Source of the DNA: Candidatus Woesearchaeota archaeon
Lineage (GTDB): Archaea; Nanobdellota; Nanobdellia; SCGC-AAA011-G17; JACPNG01
Length of the DNA stretch: 43,937 bases
Reading direction: 5' to 3'
Assembly (NCBI GenBank): GCA_016203135.1
Contig: JACQNI010000006.1
Coordinates: 1 to 43,937 of the forward strand
A program made the translations under genes and the position numbers. The notes under the pieces are model-generated. The model saw only the letters and a list, made by a program, of their open reading frames with translations. It made no database searches and was not told where the DNA came from. Positions 19,448 to 28,770 of the stretch are shown here, one piece after another. Positions within the stretch are counted from its first letter, which is position 1. Each line of letters starts with the position of its first letter.

Positions 19448-19981
19448 CTATTTAATTGTTAATTTGATGACTGGAATGTTGTTGCTGTAAGCCCCAGTAT
19501 GCTCTATTAGAAGAGTGTATGTTCCGGTTAAGCTATTGTCATATTCACTTTCAAGATTTAATATTGCTATATTTTCATATTTTAGTTTTATAGATAGAAG
19601 ATACTCATCTTTTACATTTGTTTCTTTGCTTGTTAATATCAAAGCACCCTCGTTGAAATCAATATTGCTTTCCATGGCCTTGTATTTTGTCTTCAGCTGC
19701 CAGATTATCTCATTTGTGTTTTCATCTATGATCAATTCCCCTTTATCAATATTTAATGGGGATAAAAATCTCTTGCTTCCTGTACCTTCTGTAGATACTG
19801 TTTTTATATTGTCATCTATTGCATATAATAATTCTTTTGTTTGTATGAATGTATTTCTATCTCTGAGCTTTTCTATCAATGGAACAACAGCTGAAAGAAT
19901 TATTGTTATTATTATAATTCCCAGGGCTATGTAAAGAACTGCTGAAATCCAAATATCCCCTTTTTTCATAGGATAGTTCAA
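19448..19981 (-). CDS. Pilin-like protein
   Basis: MKKGDIWISAVLYIALGIIIITIILSAV leader/TM; operon context. Confidence 0.7.
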   Translation of the reverse strand: MNYPMKKGDIWISAVLYIALGIIIITIILSAVVPLIEKLRDRNTFIQTKELLYAIDDNIKTVSTEGTGSKRFLSPLNIDKGELIIDENTNEIIWQLKTKYKAMESNIDFNEGALILTSKETNVKDEYLLSIKLKYENIAILNLESEYDNSLTGTYTLLIEHTGAYSNNIPVIKLTIK

Positions 19982-20004
19982 GTATAATGATATATAAAGT
20001 TTTT

Positions 20005-20481
20005 CTAACAGGGGCTTAGACTTTGTTCATTTAAATTGCCAAAGGATTTTATATCTTGGGAACAAGAAATAACTTTGTTGTTAAGCTTTACTTTAGCTAC
20101 AATCTCAATGAATTTTATATCAGCTTCTGAGCTATACTTAAAGGAATCAATTTTAAATTTTTCAATCTTATAATCTATATCATTTTGGGATACTTTATCA
20201 AGGCTTTTATAGGATCTAATTAAGAATCCTTCTAGATCTAGATCTGCATTGTTACTTAGGGTTACTTTAACTGAATCGTCTATATAACATGCGTTAGTTA
20301 TCTCGAAATTAATGTTATTCAAGCAGTAGATTCTTTGTGAGGATATATCCTCTGTTTGTTCTTTTAGATCTAATGTATAGTTTTTAACCCAGACAAGGAC
20401 TGTTATTGTGACCATGATTGTGAAGGAGACTATAAGAAAGGTCACAAAAAGATTATCAAGCCCTTTTTTCATTATATTCAT
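20005..20481 (-). CDS. Pilin-like protein
   Basis: MKKGLDNLFVTFLIVSFTIMVTITVLVWV leader/TM. Confidence 0.7.
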   Translation of the reverse strand: MNIMKKGLDNLFVTFLIVSFTIMVTITVLVWVKNYTLDLKEQTEDISSQRIYCLNNINFEITNACYIDDSVKVTLSNNADLDLEGFLIRSYKSLDKVSQNDIDYKIEKFKIDSFKYSSEADIKFIEIVAKVKLNNKVISCSQDIKSFGNLNEQSLSPC

Positions 20482-20509
20482 ATAAATAAATTTTATATAA
20501 AACTTTTTA

Positions 20510-20980
20510 TTATTGTGATAGAATAAATGCTTCTATATGCTTTGCTGAACATGGAACATAATAGCCTTTGGCTACCTTAAGCCATGGGATTATATCTATA
20601 GAATTTATGTTTTCTATGCTTTCAGCAGGTTTAACTACATATTGTCTGATGCTTAAACTATCTAATTTATCAAAACTGCTAGTAGCAAAACCTTGAATTC
20701 CAACTCTAAAAGTAAATTTTTCAATGGCTTTGTTTTTTGCATTTTTTAATGTCACAACTATTTCATCAGCTTGTTTATATGAGTTTACTACTTCAAGTTG
20801 GATATTCTCGCATTCAAGCTGTTTTTCTGCCAGTTTGCCTTGCTTTTCAGCTTTTTCTTGAATATAATTTCTTCCCCATAATATTACAAATACCAAAAGA
20901 GCTATCACAAAACCAATTAAAAGAACTGTTGCAATCTGTTCTGATATCCCTTTTTTGTTTAAGCGCAATTTGCCGTACAT
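20510..20980 (-). CDS. Pilin-like protein with class III-like signal
   Basis: MYGKLRLNKKG|ISEQIATVLLIGFVIALLVFVILWG; internal ATG preferred over MLLENK start. Confidence 0.75.
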   Translation of the reverse strand: MYGKLRLNKKGISEQIATVLLIGFVIALLVFVILWGRNYIQEKAEKQGKLAEKQLECENIQLEVVNSYKQADEIVVTLKNAKNKAIEKFTFRVGIQGFATSSFDKLDSLSIRQYVVKPAESIENINSIDIIPWLKVAKGYYVPCSAKHIEAFILSQ

Positions 20981-21672
20981 TTTATTTTCCAGCAGCATGG
21001 ATCTTTATTTGAACAAGCATTTTCATTTTTAAACTTATTGCAGAAGCCTTCTATGGTTTTCTGCTCTTCGCCTGTTGAGAAGCCTTCTCCACCTATGAAA
21101 ACCTTTCTTTGGTCTTTTGCTTCTTCCTTGCTGACAATAATCAGCTGTGGCCTATTGCTGACTTCAAATGCATACCATAAACCATCTATGTAAATCCATA
21201 TTCTTTCCTTATAATCTATCTTTTTAAGACAATCTCCGACTTCACCGTATTCTATATCGCTTTCAAAATTAAAACCTTGAAAGTTAACAACTGCACCAAC
21301 CTTATCATAACAACCCTCAATTATATATGAATTTGAACCATCATCTACTATAATTTGACTATCCATAAAATTGCCAATATGAATCATATTATCAAAACCA
21401 AAGGCATAGATAAGGTTAAAATTAGGGTTTTGTGATTTTGAATAGGAAGTAAACAAAGATGTGAAAGTAAAAAAACTTTTTGATACGTCTGATTCCGTGA
21501 TTATCAATGAATTTACAAATCTTGCACTTTCATCTTCATAATTTTGAGAGAGCTTTTCAAAATCATCTTCTAATTTTTCCTGGACAACAAAATTTGGCCT
21601 TAGGGCTAGAATGAAAATGACTAGGCTGATGATTACTGCTGCAAGAATATATATCTGACCTCTCTTATTCAT
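20959..21672 (-). CDS. Pilin-like protein with Cys-rich C-terminus
   Basis: MNKRGQIYILAAVIISLVIFILAL leader/TM; first gene of the operon. Confidence 0.7.
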   Translation of the reverse strand: MNKRGQIYILAAVIISLVIFILALRPNFVVQEKLEDDFEKLSQNYEDESARFVNSLIITESDVSKSFFTFTSLFTSYSKSQNPNFNLIYAFGFDNMIHIGNFMDSQIIVDDGSNSYIIEGCYDKVGAVVNFQGFNFESDIEYGEVGDCLKKIDYKERIWIYIDGLWYAFEVSNRPQLIIVSKEEAKDQRKVFIGGEGFSTGEEQKTIEGFCNKFKNENACSNKDPCCWKIKCTANCA

Positions 21673-21696
21673 ATTCTGTTTGTCATTTTATACTAT

Positions 21697-22308
21697 TTAA
21701 ACATTTCTCAAATGTTTTTTAATGTTGTTATATATTTCAATAACTTTCTTGTCTGCGTTTATTTCAATCAGCATTTTTAGATGCTTGTAATGCCTTATAA
21801 CTGCTAGGGTTTTTTTATTGTATAATTTTATTCTGTTATTTATTGCTTTGGAATAATCATCTGGCCTTTTTACTAGGGTTTTTTTACACTTGTCGCATTT
21901 CAAATCATGTCTTGGCTTTTTAGTCAAAAGATTATAAGTCATGCCACATGAACATATCCTTCTATTTTTTAACCTGTTAATTATTGTTTTCTTATCTATT
22001 TTTAATAAAAATACTTTGTCTAGCTTAACTTTTTTATCCAGGAATATTGCTTCTGATAAATCTCTTGGATAACCATCAATGACAAAGTTTTTCTGCTTAA
22101 TATTTTTAAGAACAATTTTGTTTGCTATTATATTTGGGGCAAAATTTCCTTTTTTAAGCAGGTTATTTACATAAGTATTTAATTTTTTATCCTTTATATT
22201 TCTTAAAGAAGCTCCTACTGCAATTATTGGAATCTTTAAATCTTTATTAATGAGTTCAATCTGTGTACCTTTTCCTGATCCAGGAGGACCTAGTATAGCG
22301 ATTTTCAT
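21697..22308 (-). CDS. adk: Adenylate kinase
   Basis: ILGPPGSGKGTQ, DGYPRDLSEA, Cys4 lid CSCGMTYN...CDKC. Confidence 0.95.
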   Translation of the reverse strand: MKIAILGPPGSGKGTQIELINKDLKIPIIAVGASLRNIKDKKLNTYVNNLLKKGNFAPNIIANKIVLKNIKQKNFVIDGYPRDLSEAIFLDKKVKLDKVFLLKIDKKTIINRLKNRRICSCGMTYNLLTKKPRHDLKCDKCKKTLVKRPDDYSKAINNRIKLYNKKTLAVIRHYKHLKMLIEINADKKVIEIYNNIKKHLRNV

Positions 22309-22784
22309 CCAAAATAAACATCGGAAAATTTCTCTTCCTCTTCTTTACTCCAAGCTTCCTCCATTTTTGAAGCTATTTTTTTAACTTTAATTTTTATATC
22401 ATTAAAATTTTTAAAAACATCATTTATGAAGCCAACATCAAGATTAATATCTGGATCTATGTCTATTTTTAACCCTTTTCTATCTAACTGCATTAATTTT
22501 CTCATAACCTTTAATGCCTCTTGCTTTTCTTCATCTGTGAAAAACCTGTTTTCGTGGGTGCTTATGACTGATGATGAGGCTGGATGCAAAATACCATCTA
22601 AGATTCTTATAAAAAAACCTATCTTTTCATTTATTCTTCTTCTTATTGCTCGAATTAAGAATTTTTCATTTATGTCTTGAATACTGCTGATTTCAAATTC
22701 CTTGTCTAAGACATCAAAGTCTGGAAGCTTGTGTTTTTTACTTAATAGCTGATATTCCTTTTTAATATCTATGTCCTGTTTCAT
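22305..22784 (-). CDS. Hypothetical protein
   Basis: Overlaps adk start by 4 nt; likely start MKQDID, because the upstream ORF extension runs into the TnpB-element inverted repeat. Confidence 0.7.
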   Translation of the reverse strand: MKQDIDIKKEYQLLSKKHKLPDFDVLDKEFEISSIQDINEKFLIRAIRRRINEKIGFFIRILDGILHPASSSVISTHENRFFTDEEKQEALKVMRKLMQLDRKGLKIDIDPDINLDVGFINDVFKNFNDIKIKVKKIASKMEEAWSKEEEEKFSDVYFG

Positions 22785-22820
22785 GAAATATATGGCTGGA
22801 ATTAACTTAAAAATCTTTTC

Positions 22821-22843
22821 TTTTATGAGGCTTTGCACATAAA
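22821..22843 (+). repeat. Left inverted repeat
   Basis: 22/23 match to right repeat. Confidence 0.9.
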
Positions 22844-22978
22844 CTAAGTTCTGCACATAAATAAAAACCATTTGCAAATTAAATTATTTTCTATATAAAT
22901 ATATAAAAATCAATAAAATTTTTGGGTTACTAAGGGGTGTAGATAAAAGATTAAATAACCTAAAAACATATACTAAAT

Positions 22979-24069
22979 ATGTATATTACAAAGACGATAA
23001 AGGCTTCTGTTATTGAGTTAACTAAGTCAAAAAAAGAGCTTCTTGATAATGATTATTTCAATTATCAATGGTGGATGATATTTGGAATAGATAACGGTCT
23101 ATTGAGTTGTTTTAAAGCTCAGAAAGGCTTTAAACAAGAAATAATCAAGTATAGAGAATATCCATTGCCTTTATGGTCTAAATTGATTAAAGATTGGTTT
23201 AGGATTAGAAATACCAAACTAACTAAAAACTGGATTAAAATACCTAATAGTAAGAAAAAAGGCATAGGTCTATGGCTTCCTTTGAAGTTTCATCAAGAAT
23301 TGCCTAAAAAGTTTAAGTTAAAAGATTCTTTTTTAGTTAGGAAAAATAACAAATATTACATTCATTTCTATGTAGAAGTTGAATGTGGTGAACAATATAT
23401 TCCTAAGAATATAGTTGGAATAGATTTTGGAATTAAGAATCCAGTCACATTAGTAGATATAAATACAAAAGAAACTAGATTCTTAGGCAAAGAATTAAAA
23501 CAAGTAAAAGGAAAATATTATCATTTAAGAAAAAAGCTAGGTAATAGCAAAAATTTAAGGTTAATTAAGAAAATAAAAGATAAAGAGAAAAGAAAAGTTA
23601 ATTCTTTATTACATAGACTATCTAAAAATATAGTAAATGATGCATATAATAATAAATCTACTATTGTTTTAGGGAAATTAAAGGATCTAAAGAGAAATAA
23701 AGGAAGATATTTCAATAGGAAGTTATCTAGTTTTTCTTATTTAGATTAACAAGTTATATAGAGTATAAGGCAAAGTTAAAAGGGGTTCCTGTAATCAAAG
23801 TATCTGAAGTAAATACATCTAAAACTTGTAATGTCTGTGGCATTACTGGCAAGAGAACTAAGAATTGGTTTATTTGTGGGTGTGGTTATGAAGACAATGC
23901 AGATAGAAATGCAGCCTTTAATATAGGCAAACGGGGTCTTAGCTATATGCTAGGATCAGGGGTAAATGCTTTTGCCCAAAGTTCATCAATAGTGGTAGAC
24001 CCTTATCAACCCAAGTTGAATGAACAAGCGCATACCTTAAATAATGTGCAAGTTTGTAATTTGCATTAA
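22979..24069 (+). pseudogene. tnpB: TnpB (RNA-guided nuclease family), frameshifted near 23746
   Basis: VGIDFGIKNPVTL (RuvC-I); after the shift, YIEYKAKLKGVPVIKVSEVNTSKTCNVCG...CGCGYEDNADRNAAFNIG (Zn finger and RuvC-III) continues in another frame to 24069. Confidence 0.9.
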
Positions 24070-24079
24070 AAGGGATTAA

Positions 24080-24102
24080 TTTATGTGCAAAGCTTCATAA
24101 AA
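24080..24102 (-). repeat. Right inverted repeat
   Basis: 22/23 match to left repeat; overlaps first base of the next gene's ATG. Confidence 0.9.
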
Positions 24103-24770
24103 TGTTAATATATAAAAACTTGATTTTGATCGGAACCTCTCATATTTCAATAGAAAGCATAAAACAAGTAGAACAAGTTATTCTTGATAAAAATCCGGAT
24201 ATTGTAGCCCTAGAACTAGATAGATCAAGGCTCCAAAGTCTTTTTTCTAAGCATAAAAAGCCTTCAATTAAAGACATTAGGAAAATAGGTGTTAAAGGCT
24301 TTATTTTCTCATTGATTGGCCATTATGCAGAGAAAAAACTTGGTGAAATTGTAAATGTCAAGCCTGGCTCAGAAATGATTAAGGCAATTGAAACAGCTAA
24401 AAAAACAAATTCAAAAGTTGCTCTAATAGATCAAGACATAAGGGTTACTTTAAAAAAAATTTCAGATAGATTAACCTATAAGGAAAAACTCAGGTTTATC
24501 TCTGACTTATTTAAAGGAATTTTTATAAGGCAAAAAATAGAATTTGATTTGAAAAAAGTTCCAGAGAAAAAGATAATAGATAAGCTTACAAAAGAATTAC
24601 AGAAAAGATATCCAACATTATACGAAGTATTAATAAGTGAGAGAAATTTAATATTAGCAAAGAACTTGCATAGATTATTAAAAACAGAAAAAACAATCGT
24701 TGGAATTGTTGGCGCTGGTCATGAACAAGAAATAATTAATATCATCAAAGACTTAGATAAAAATGTTTGA
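24102..24770 (+). CDS. TraB/PrgY-like family protein
   Basis: LIGTSHIS, VALELDRSRLQSLF, GAGHEQEI motifs. Confidence 0.85.
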   Translation: MLIYKNLILIGTSHISIESIKQVEQVILDKNPDIVALELDRSRLQSLFSKHKKPSIKDIRKIGVKGFIFSLIGHYAEKKLGEIVNVKPGSEMIKAIETAKKTNSKVALIDQDIRVTLKKISDRLTYKEKLRFISDLFKGIFIRQKIEFDLKKVPEKKIIDKLTKELQKRYPTLYEVLISERNLILAKNLHRLLKTEKTIVGIVGAGHEQEIINIIKDLDKNV

Positions 24771-25467
24771 TGAAAAAGAGTTAAACAATATTTTTGCAAC
24801 AATCATTGTAATTGCAATAGTCTTCGCTTTTGATGATAAAAGGCAAGTATTTCAATTAGGCTTTTGGGCTCTAAATTTCTTGAAGATATTGTTATTTTCT
24901 ATGATTGTTGTGTTTTCCTATGAGCTTGCACAAAAATTTACAGCAAGATTATATAAAGCAAGAACATTTCATGAAATAAACTACAATATAAGGCTTTTTA
25001 AAAAATCAAAAAGTTTTCCAGTAACAATATTTATCGCATTCTTATCAACCATCTTTAGCAATGGAAGGTTTTACTTTGCTTCTATTAAAAAAACAGAAGT
25101 GATATTAGATAAAAAACTGATAGGAAAGCCGTATCAATTTCTAAGGGAATTTGATGTTGCTAAAATAATTTCCTCAGGTCCATTATTTACAATATTTCTA
25201 GCAGCCTTAGTATCTTCAATAAAACTTCCAGGTCTTGACTCATTAGAATTAATGCTGATAGCCTATTCAATATACAATATCTTGCCTATTCCGCCTTTAG
25301 ACGGCTCAAAAATTTTCTTTAACTCACTTCCCTTATTCATCCTCTCTTTTATATTCATAATATTAACTTCCCTTTTACTATTCTTTATTCCATCCCTGCC
25401 AACAATAGTAATCTCAGTAATAGTTTCTCTGATTTTTTTCTTTATGATATTAAAAAGATTAAATTAG
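24763..25467 (+). CDS. Site-2 protease (M50)-like membrane protein with degenerate active site
   Basis: Multiple TMs; NILPIPPLDGSKIF retained; HExxH position reads YELAQ. Confidence 0.75.
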   Translation: MFDEKELNNIFATIIVIAIVFAFDDKRQVFQLGFWALNFLKILLFSMIVVFSYELAQKFTARLYKARTFHEINYNIRLFKKSKSFPVTIFIAFLSTIFSNGRFYFASIKKTEVILDKKLIGKPYQFLREFDVAKIISSGPLFTIFLAALVSSIKLPGLDSLELMLIAYSIYNILPIPPLDGSKIFFNSLPLFILSFIFIILTSLLLFFIPSLPTIVISVIVSLIFFFMILKRLN

Positions 25468-25785
25468 GCTAATTATGCCTTTTTGTATAAACCAGAAAAC
25501 CGCAACCCAAGTAAATGGAGAAAACAATCCAAACAAGCCCAATATAAAAAAAGCCCCGCCAACAAGATCTACAAAGCTTGCTATATTTGTCAAGAAAAAA
25601 ATACTTTTTAATAAAAACAAAATAAATACAAAAATTGATGCACTTTTTAAAAAAGGCATATTAAAAAAATCAAAATATAATGCTACTAAAGCAATTCCAG
25701 TCAAAATATCCAATAACCCAAATGCATATTTTATCATCAAAACTCGATTTAAAGAAGGTATATAAAGATTCCCCTCTTTTATCAT
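25459..25785 (-). CDS. Hypothetical membrane protein
   Basis: Several TM segments; start at MIKEGN avoids overlap with the divergent helicase gene. Confidence 0.65.
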   Translation of the reverse strand: MIKEGNLYIPSLNRVLMIKYAFGLLDILTGIALVALYFDFFNMPFLKSASIFVFILFLLKSIFFLTNIASFVDLVGGAFFILGLFGLFSPFTWVAVFWFIQKGIISLI

Positions 25786-25788
25786 AAA

Positions 25789-27294
25789 ATGCACTCTCTT
25801 GTTAACATAACCCCCAGAGAATACCAAGAAAAGATATTTGAAACCTGCAAAGATAAAAATACTTTAGTGATTTTGCCTACAGGCATAGGAAAAACACTTC
25901 TTTCAATATTATTAACTGTCCATAGATTAAATCAATTTCCAAACAGCAAAGCAATGATTTGCTCCCCGACAAAACCCCTCTGCAATCAGCATTTGAAAAC
26001 ATTCATGGAAAAAACAACCATAGAAAAAGATAAAATAATTTTATATACTGGAATGATAAAACCAGAAGAAAGAGAAAAAATATTTCAAAAAGCAACAGTG
26101 ATTATAGCTACCCCCCAAACCATAGAAAAAGACTTGGAAAACAATAGGATATCTCTAAAGAATTTTTCAGTTTTAACAATAGATGAAGCTCATCGTTCTA
26201 GAATGGATTATGCAAATACAGCAGTGGCAAAATATTACTTTTCTCAAGCAGAAAACCCAAGATTGCTTGCCTTGACTGCTTCTCCAGGTGCTTCAAAGGA
26301 AAAAATAGATGAGATCATGAAAAACCTAAGTATAGAAGTCGTTGAAATAAGAACAGAAAAAGATGAAGCAATAAAGGAATATGTCCAAGAGAAAAAAATA
26401 ACCTGGATAGAAGTAGAGCTGCCAAAAGAGCTTAATGACTTGGCAAAAAAAATAGAAAATGTTTACAAGGAAAAAATAAAAAAGCTAAGGAATTTTGGCA
26501 TTACAAAACCATCAAGCATAATCAGCAAAAAGGATTTAATTATGTTTCAAAGTTTAATGCAAAGAGAAATAAGGCGTGGTAACAACTCTGCATTTGCAGC
26601 AATATCCTTAATAGCTCAATGCCTTAAATTAAGCCATGCAATAGAGCTTCTAGAAACCCAGGGTTTAAAGCAGTTTGATGAGTTTATGTTAAAACTTTCC
26701 CAAGAAAAGACTAAAGCAGCTAAATCTATAATGTCTGACAAAGAGATACAAGAAACCCTGCCTGTTACTTTGTCTTTAATTGAAAGAAATGTATTGCATC
26801 CAAAACTAATCGAGTTAAAGTCTATTGTAAGAAATCTTATCCAAGAAAACAAAGACATAAAAATAATGGTTTTTGCTAATTACAGAAATACAGTAAAAGA
26901 AATAGTTTCATTCCTTAAAGATATCCCTGGAATTAATCCTGTCAAGTTGCTTGGTCAAAAAGAAGGCATTACCCAAAAAAAACAATTGCAAACAATAAAT
27001 GATTTTGAACAAGGCAAGTATAATGTTCTTATAGGAACTTCTATTATGGAAGAAGGCATAGACATCCTTGGTGGCGCTGAAACAGCAATATTTTATGATG
27101 CTGTTCCAAGTGAAATTAGAAGAATTCAAAGATCAGGAAGAGTCGGCAGAACAAAATCAGGAAGTATTATCTGCCTTATTACCAAGGATACAAGAGACGA
27201 AGCCTATAGATGGGTTTCTTATAGAAAAGAAAAAAAGATGCATGACTTGATTAAAAACATCCAAGACGAAGGAAAAAAACTTTCAGAGTTTTAA
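25789..27294 (+). CDS. Hef-like SF2 helicase (helicase moiety only)
   Basis: LPTGIGKT, LTIDEAHRS, LTASPG, GTSIMEEGIDI, RIQRSGRVGRT. Confidence 0.93.
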   Translation: MHSLVNITPREYQEKIFETCKDKNTLVILPTGIGKTLLSILLTVHRLNQFPNSKAMICSPTKPLCNQHLKTFMEKTTIEKDKIILYTGMIKPEEREKIFQKATVIIATPQTIEKDLENNRISLKNFSVLTIDEAHRSRMDYANTAVAKYYFSQAENPRLLALTASPGASKEKIDEIMKNLSIEVVEIRTEKDEAIKEYVQEKKITWIEVELPKELNDLAKKIENVYKEKIKKLRNFGITKPSSIISKKDLIMFQSLMQREIRRGNNSAFAAISLIAQCLKLSHAIELLETQGLKQFDEFMLKLSQEKTKAAKSIMSDKEIQETLPVTLSLIERNVLHPKLIELKSIVRNLIQENKDIKIMVFANYRNTVKEIVSFLKDIPGINPVKLLGQKEGITQKKQLQTINDFEQGKYNVLIGTSIMEEGIDILGGAETAIFYDAVPSEIRRIQRSGRVGRTKSGSIICLITKDTRDEAYRWVSYRKEKKMHDLIKNIQDEGKKLSEF

Positions 27295-27295
27295 G

Positions 27296-27934
27296 TTATT
27301 CTATCTTGATTGAATCACACCATTCCTTGCTGTATATCCTGTTAAGCTTTTTATTCAGTTCCTTTTTCGTGCCCTCAATCAAATATATTAAACAACCCTT
27401 ATTGTTCTTCTTGTCTATTTCCTTTGACAATAAATGATACTTTCTTATTCCATTTGCCAATGATTTTTCTACTTCTTTTGTATTCACAATTCCGTGCATG
27501 TTTATTATTATCTTTCTTTTATAAGATCCAAGTCCTTTTTTCTCAAGCTGCTTGTCAAATATTATTACAGACCAGACTAAAACATAAAGGGTTATACCTA
27601 TAACATATTGCCCTGCCCCGATTATCAATCCAAGTATTGCAAAAACCCACAGGCTTGCAGCAGTGGTAAAGCCAAATATCTTATCTGTATTTCTTATCAA
27701 AGCCCCTGCCCCTAAAAAACCTATTCCGGTTACAATGGCTCCAAAAACAGGTAAAAAATTTTCTGGTTGCAATGAAATAGTTGCAAGAGTTAACGCACAG
27801 CTTCCAACAGAGACAAATATAAAAGTGCCAAAGCCAACAGACTTATTTGATTTTTGCCTGTCTAATCCAAATAGATAGGCAAATACAAATGTTATTAGCA
27901 ATCTAATTAGTAATTGAGTTATTTCCACATTCAA
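27296..27934 (-). CDS. MgtC/SapB family membrane protein
   Basis: FAYLFGLDRQ, GFGTFIFVSVGSCALTL, GIGFLGAGALIR, GFTTAASLWVFAILGLIIGAG. Confidence 0.93.
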   Translation of the reverse strand: MNVEITQLLIRLLITFVFAYLFGLDRQKSNKSVGFGTFIFVSVGSCALTLATISLQPENFLPVFGAIVTGIGFLGAGALIRNTDKIFGFTTAASLWVFAILGLIIGAGQYVIGITLYVLVWSVIIFDKQLEKKGLGSYKRKIIINMHGIVNTKEVEKSLANGIRKYHLLSKEIDKKNNKGCLIYLIEGTKKELNKKLNRIYSKEWCDSIKIE

Positions 27935-27953
27935 AACCTCTTAAAAATTTAAT

Positions 27954-28664
27954 TCAGGCAACAAGTTCCAGTTTTTTGTATATCTCTTTTTCCCTTTCAG
28001 CAACTTTAACTAATTTATTGCTGGCATTTCTTTCATATCTTCTATTAACCCCAATAACTCCTTTAGCAGGATCATATTTAAAGAAAAACTCTTCCAATAA
28101 TCCATCTCCATTAAAATGAGTAACTTTCCCCATTCCAAAATCTGTATAAGCGCTTCTCTTTATTTGAAATGCCTCTGTATGATCATATGCAGCAGGAAGC
28201 CTGACAGCTAATCTAGTTTTCAGGCCAATTAAATCAAGACTTTTTTCTCCATTATATGAAACAAAATCCTTTGGCAATCTATCCTCAAGTTTAAATTGAT
28301 TTGGGAGGGTATTTGGATTATTGTTTATCTCAGCAACCCTCATAATTCTGCCATTCTTACTGTCATATATATAAGCCCCATCGCTATTTCTTTGATTTGA
28401 AATGTAACGTAAAAAATCTTCATTGCTTCTTACTTCATAAAATTCTTCTGGCTTGTGATTTATTACTTTCTTTTCATATAATCTATCAACCAAAGTATCC
28501 CCGTTAGCCATGATAAGAAGTCCTTTATACCATTCACATTCTTCTTCTCCTTCTTCATGCGGCTTGCCCTCGCTATTAATAACTCTTCCATTTTTAATGT
28601 GTTTTAGCACCTTTTCTAGGTTTACATTAGAATGATAATTAACAAGTAAATTGAATATGTCCAT
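27954..28664 (-). CDS. Hypothetical protein
   Basis: 236-aa ORF; weak resemblance to diadenylate cyclase-like DGA motif. Confidence 0.6.
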   Translation of the reverse strand: MDIFNLLVNYHSNVNLEKVLKHIKNGRVINSEGKPHEEGEEECEWYKGLLIMANGDTLVDRLYEKKVINHKPEEFYEVRSNEDFLRYISNQRNSDGAYIYDSKNGRIMRVAEINNNPNTLPNQFKLEDRLPKDFVSYNGEKSLDLIGLKTRLAVRLPAAYDHTEAFQIKRSAYTDFGMGKVTHFNGDGLLEEFFFKYDPAKGVIGVNRRYERNASNKLVKVAEREKEIYKKLELVA

Positions 28665-28770
28665 AACTATTAAAAGGGATATTTACCTATTTATAACTAT
28701 CTGGAAATTTTTTTTATTTTCTTCCATAAAAATAGAAAATTTTATTAAATAATAAAAAAATTAGGTTATA

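Larger units (their letters stand above)
22821..24102 (+). mobile_element. TnpB-only (IS605/IS1341-like) element bounded by 23-bp inverted repeats
   Basis: ttttatgaggctttgcacataaa (22821-22843) vs reverse complement of 24080-24102 ttttatgaagctttgcacataaa; no tnpA seen. Confidence 0.65.

Noticed and set aside
23521-23715. 64-aa minus ORF inside tnpB
   Set aside because: Antisense to a clearly homologous coding sequence
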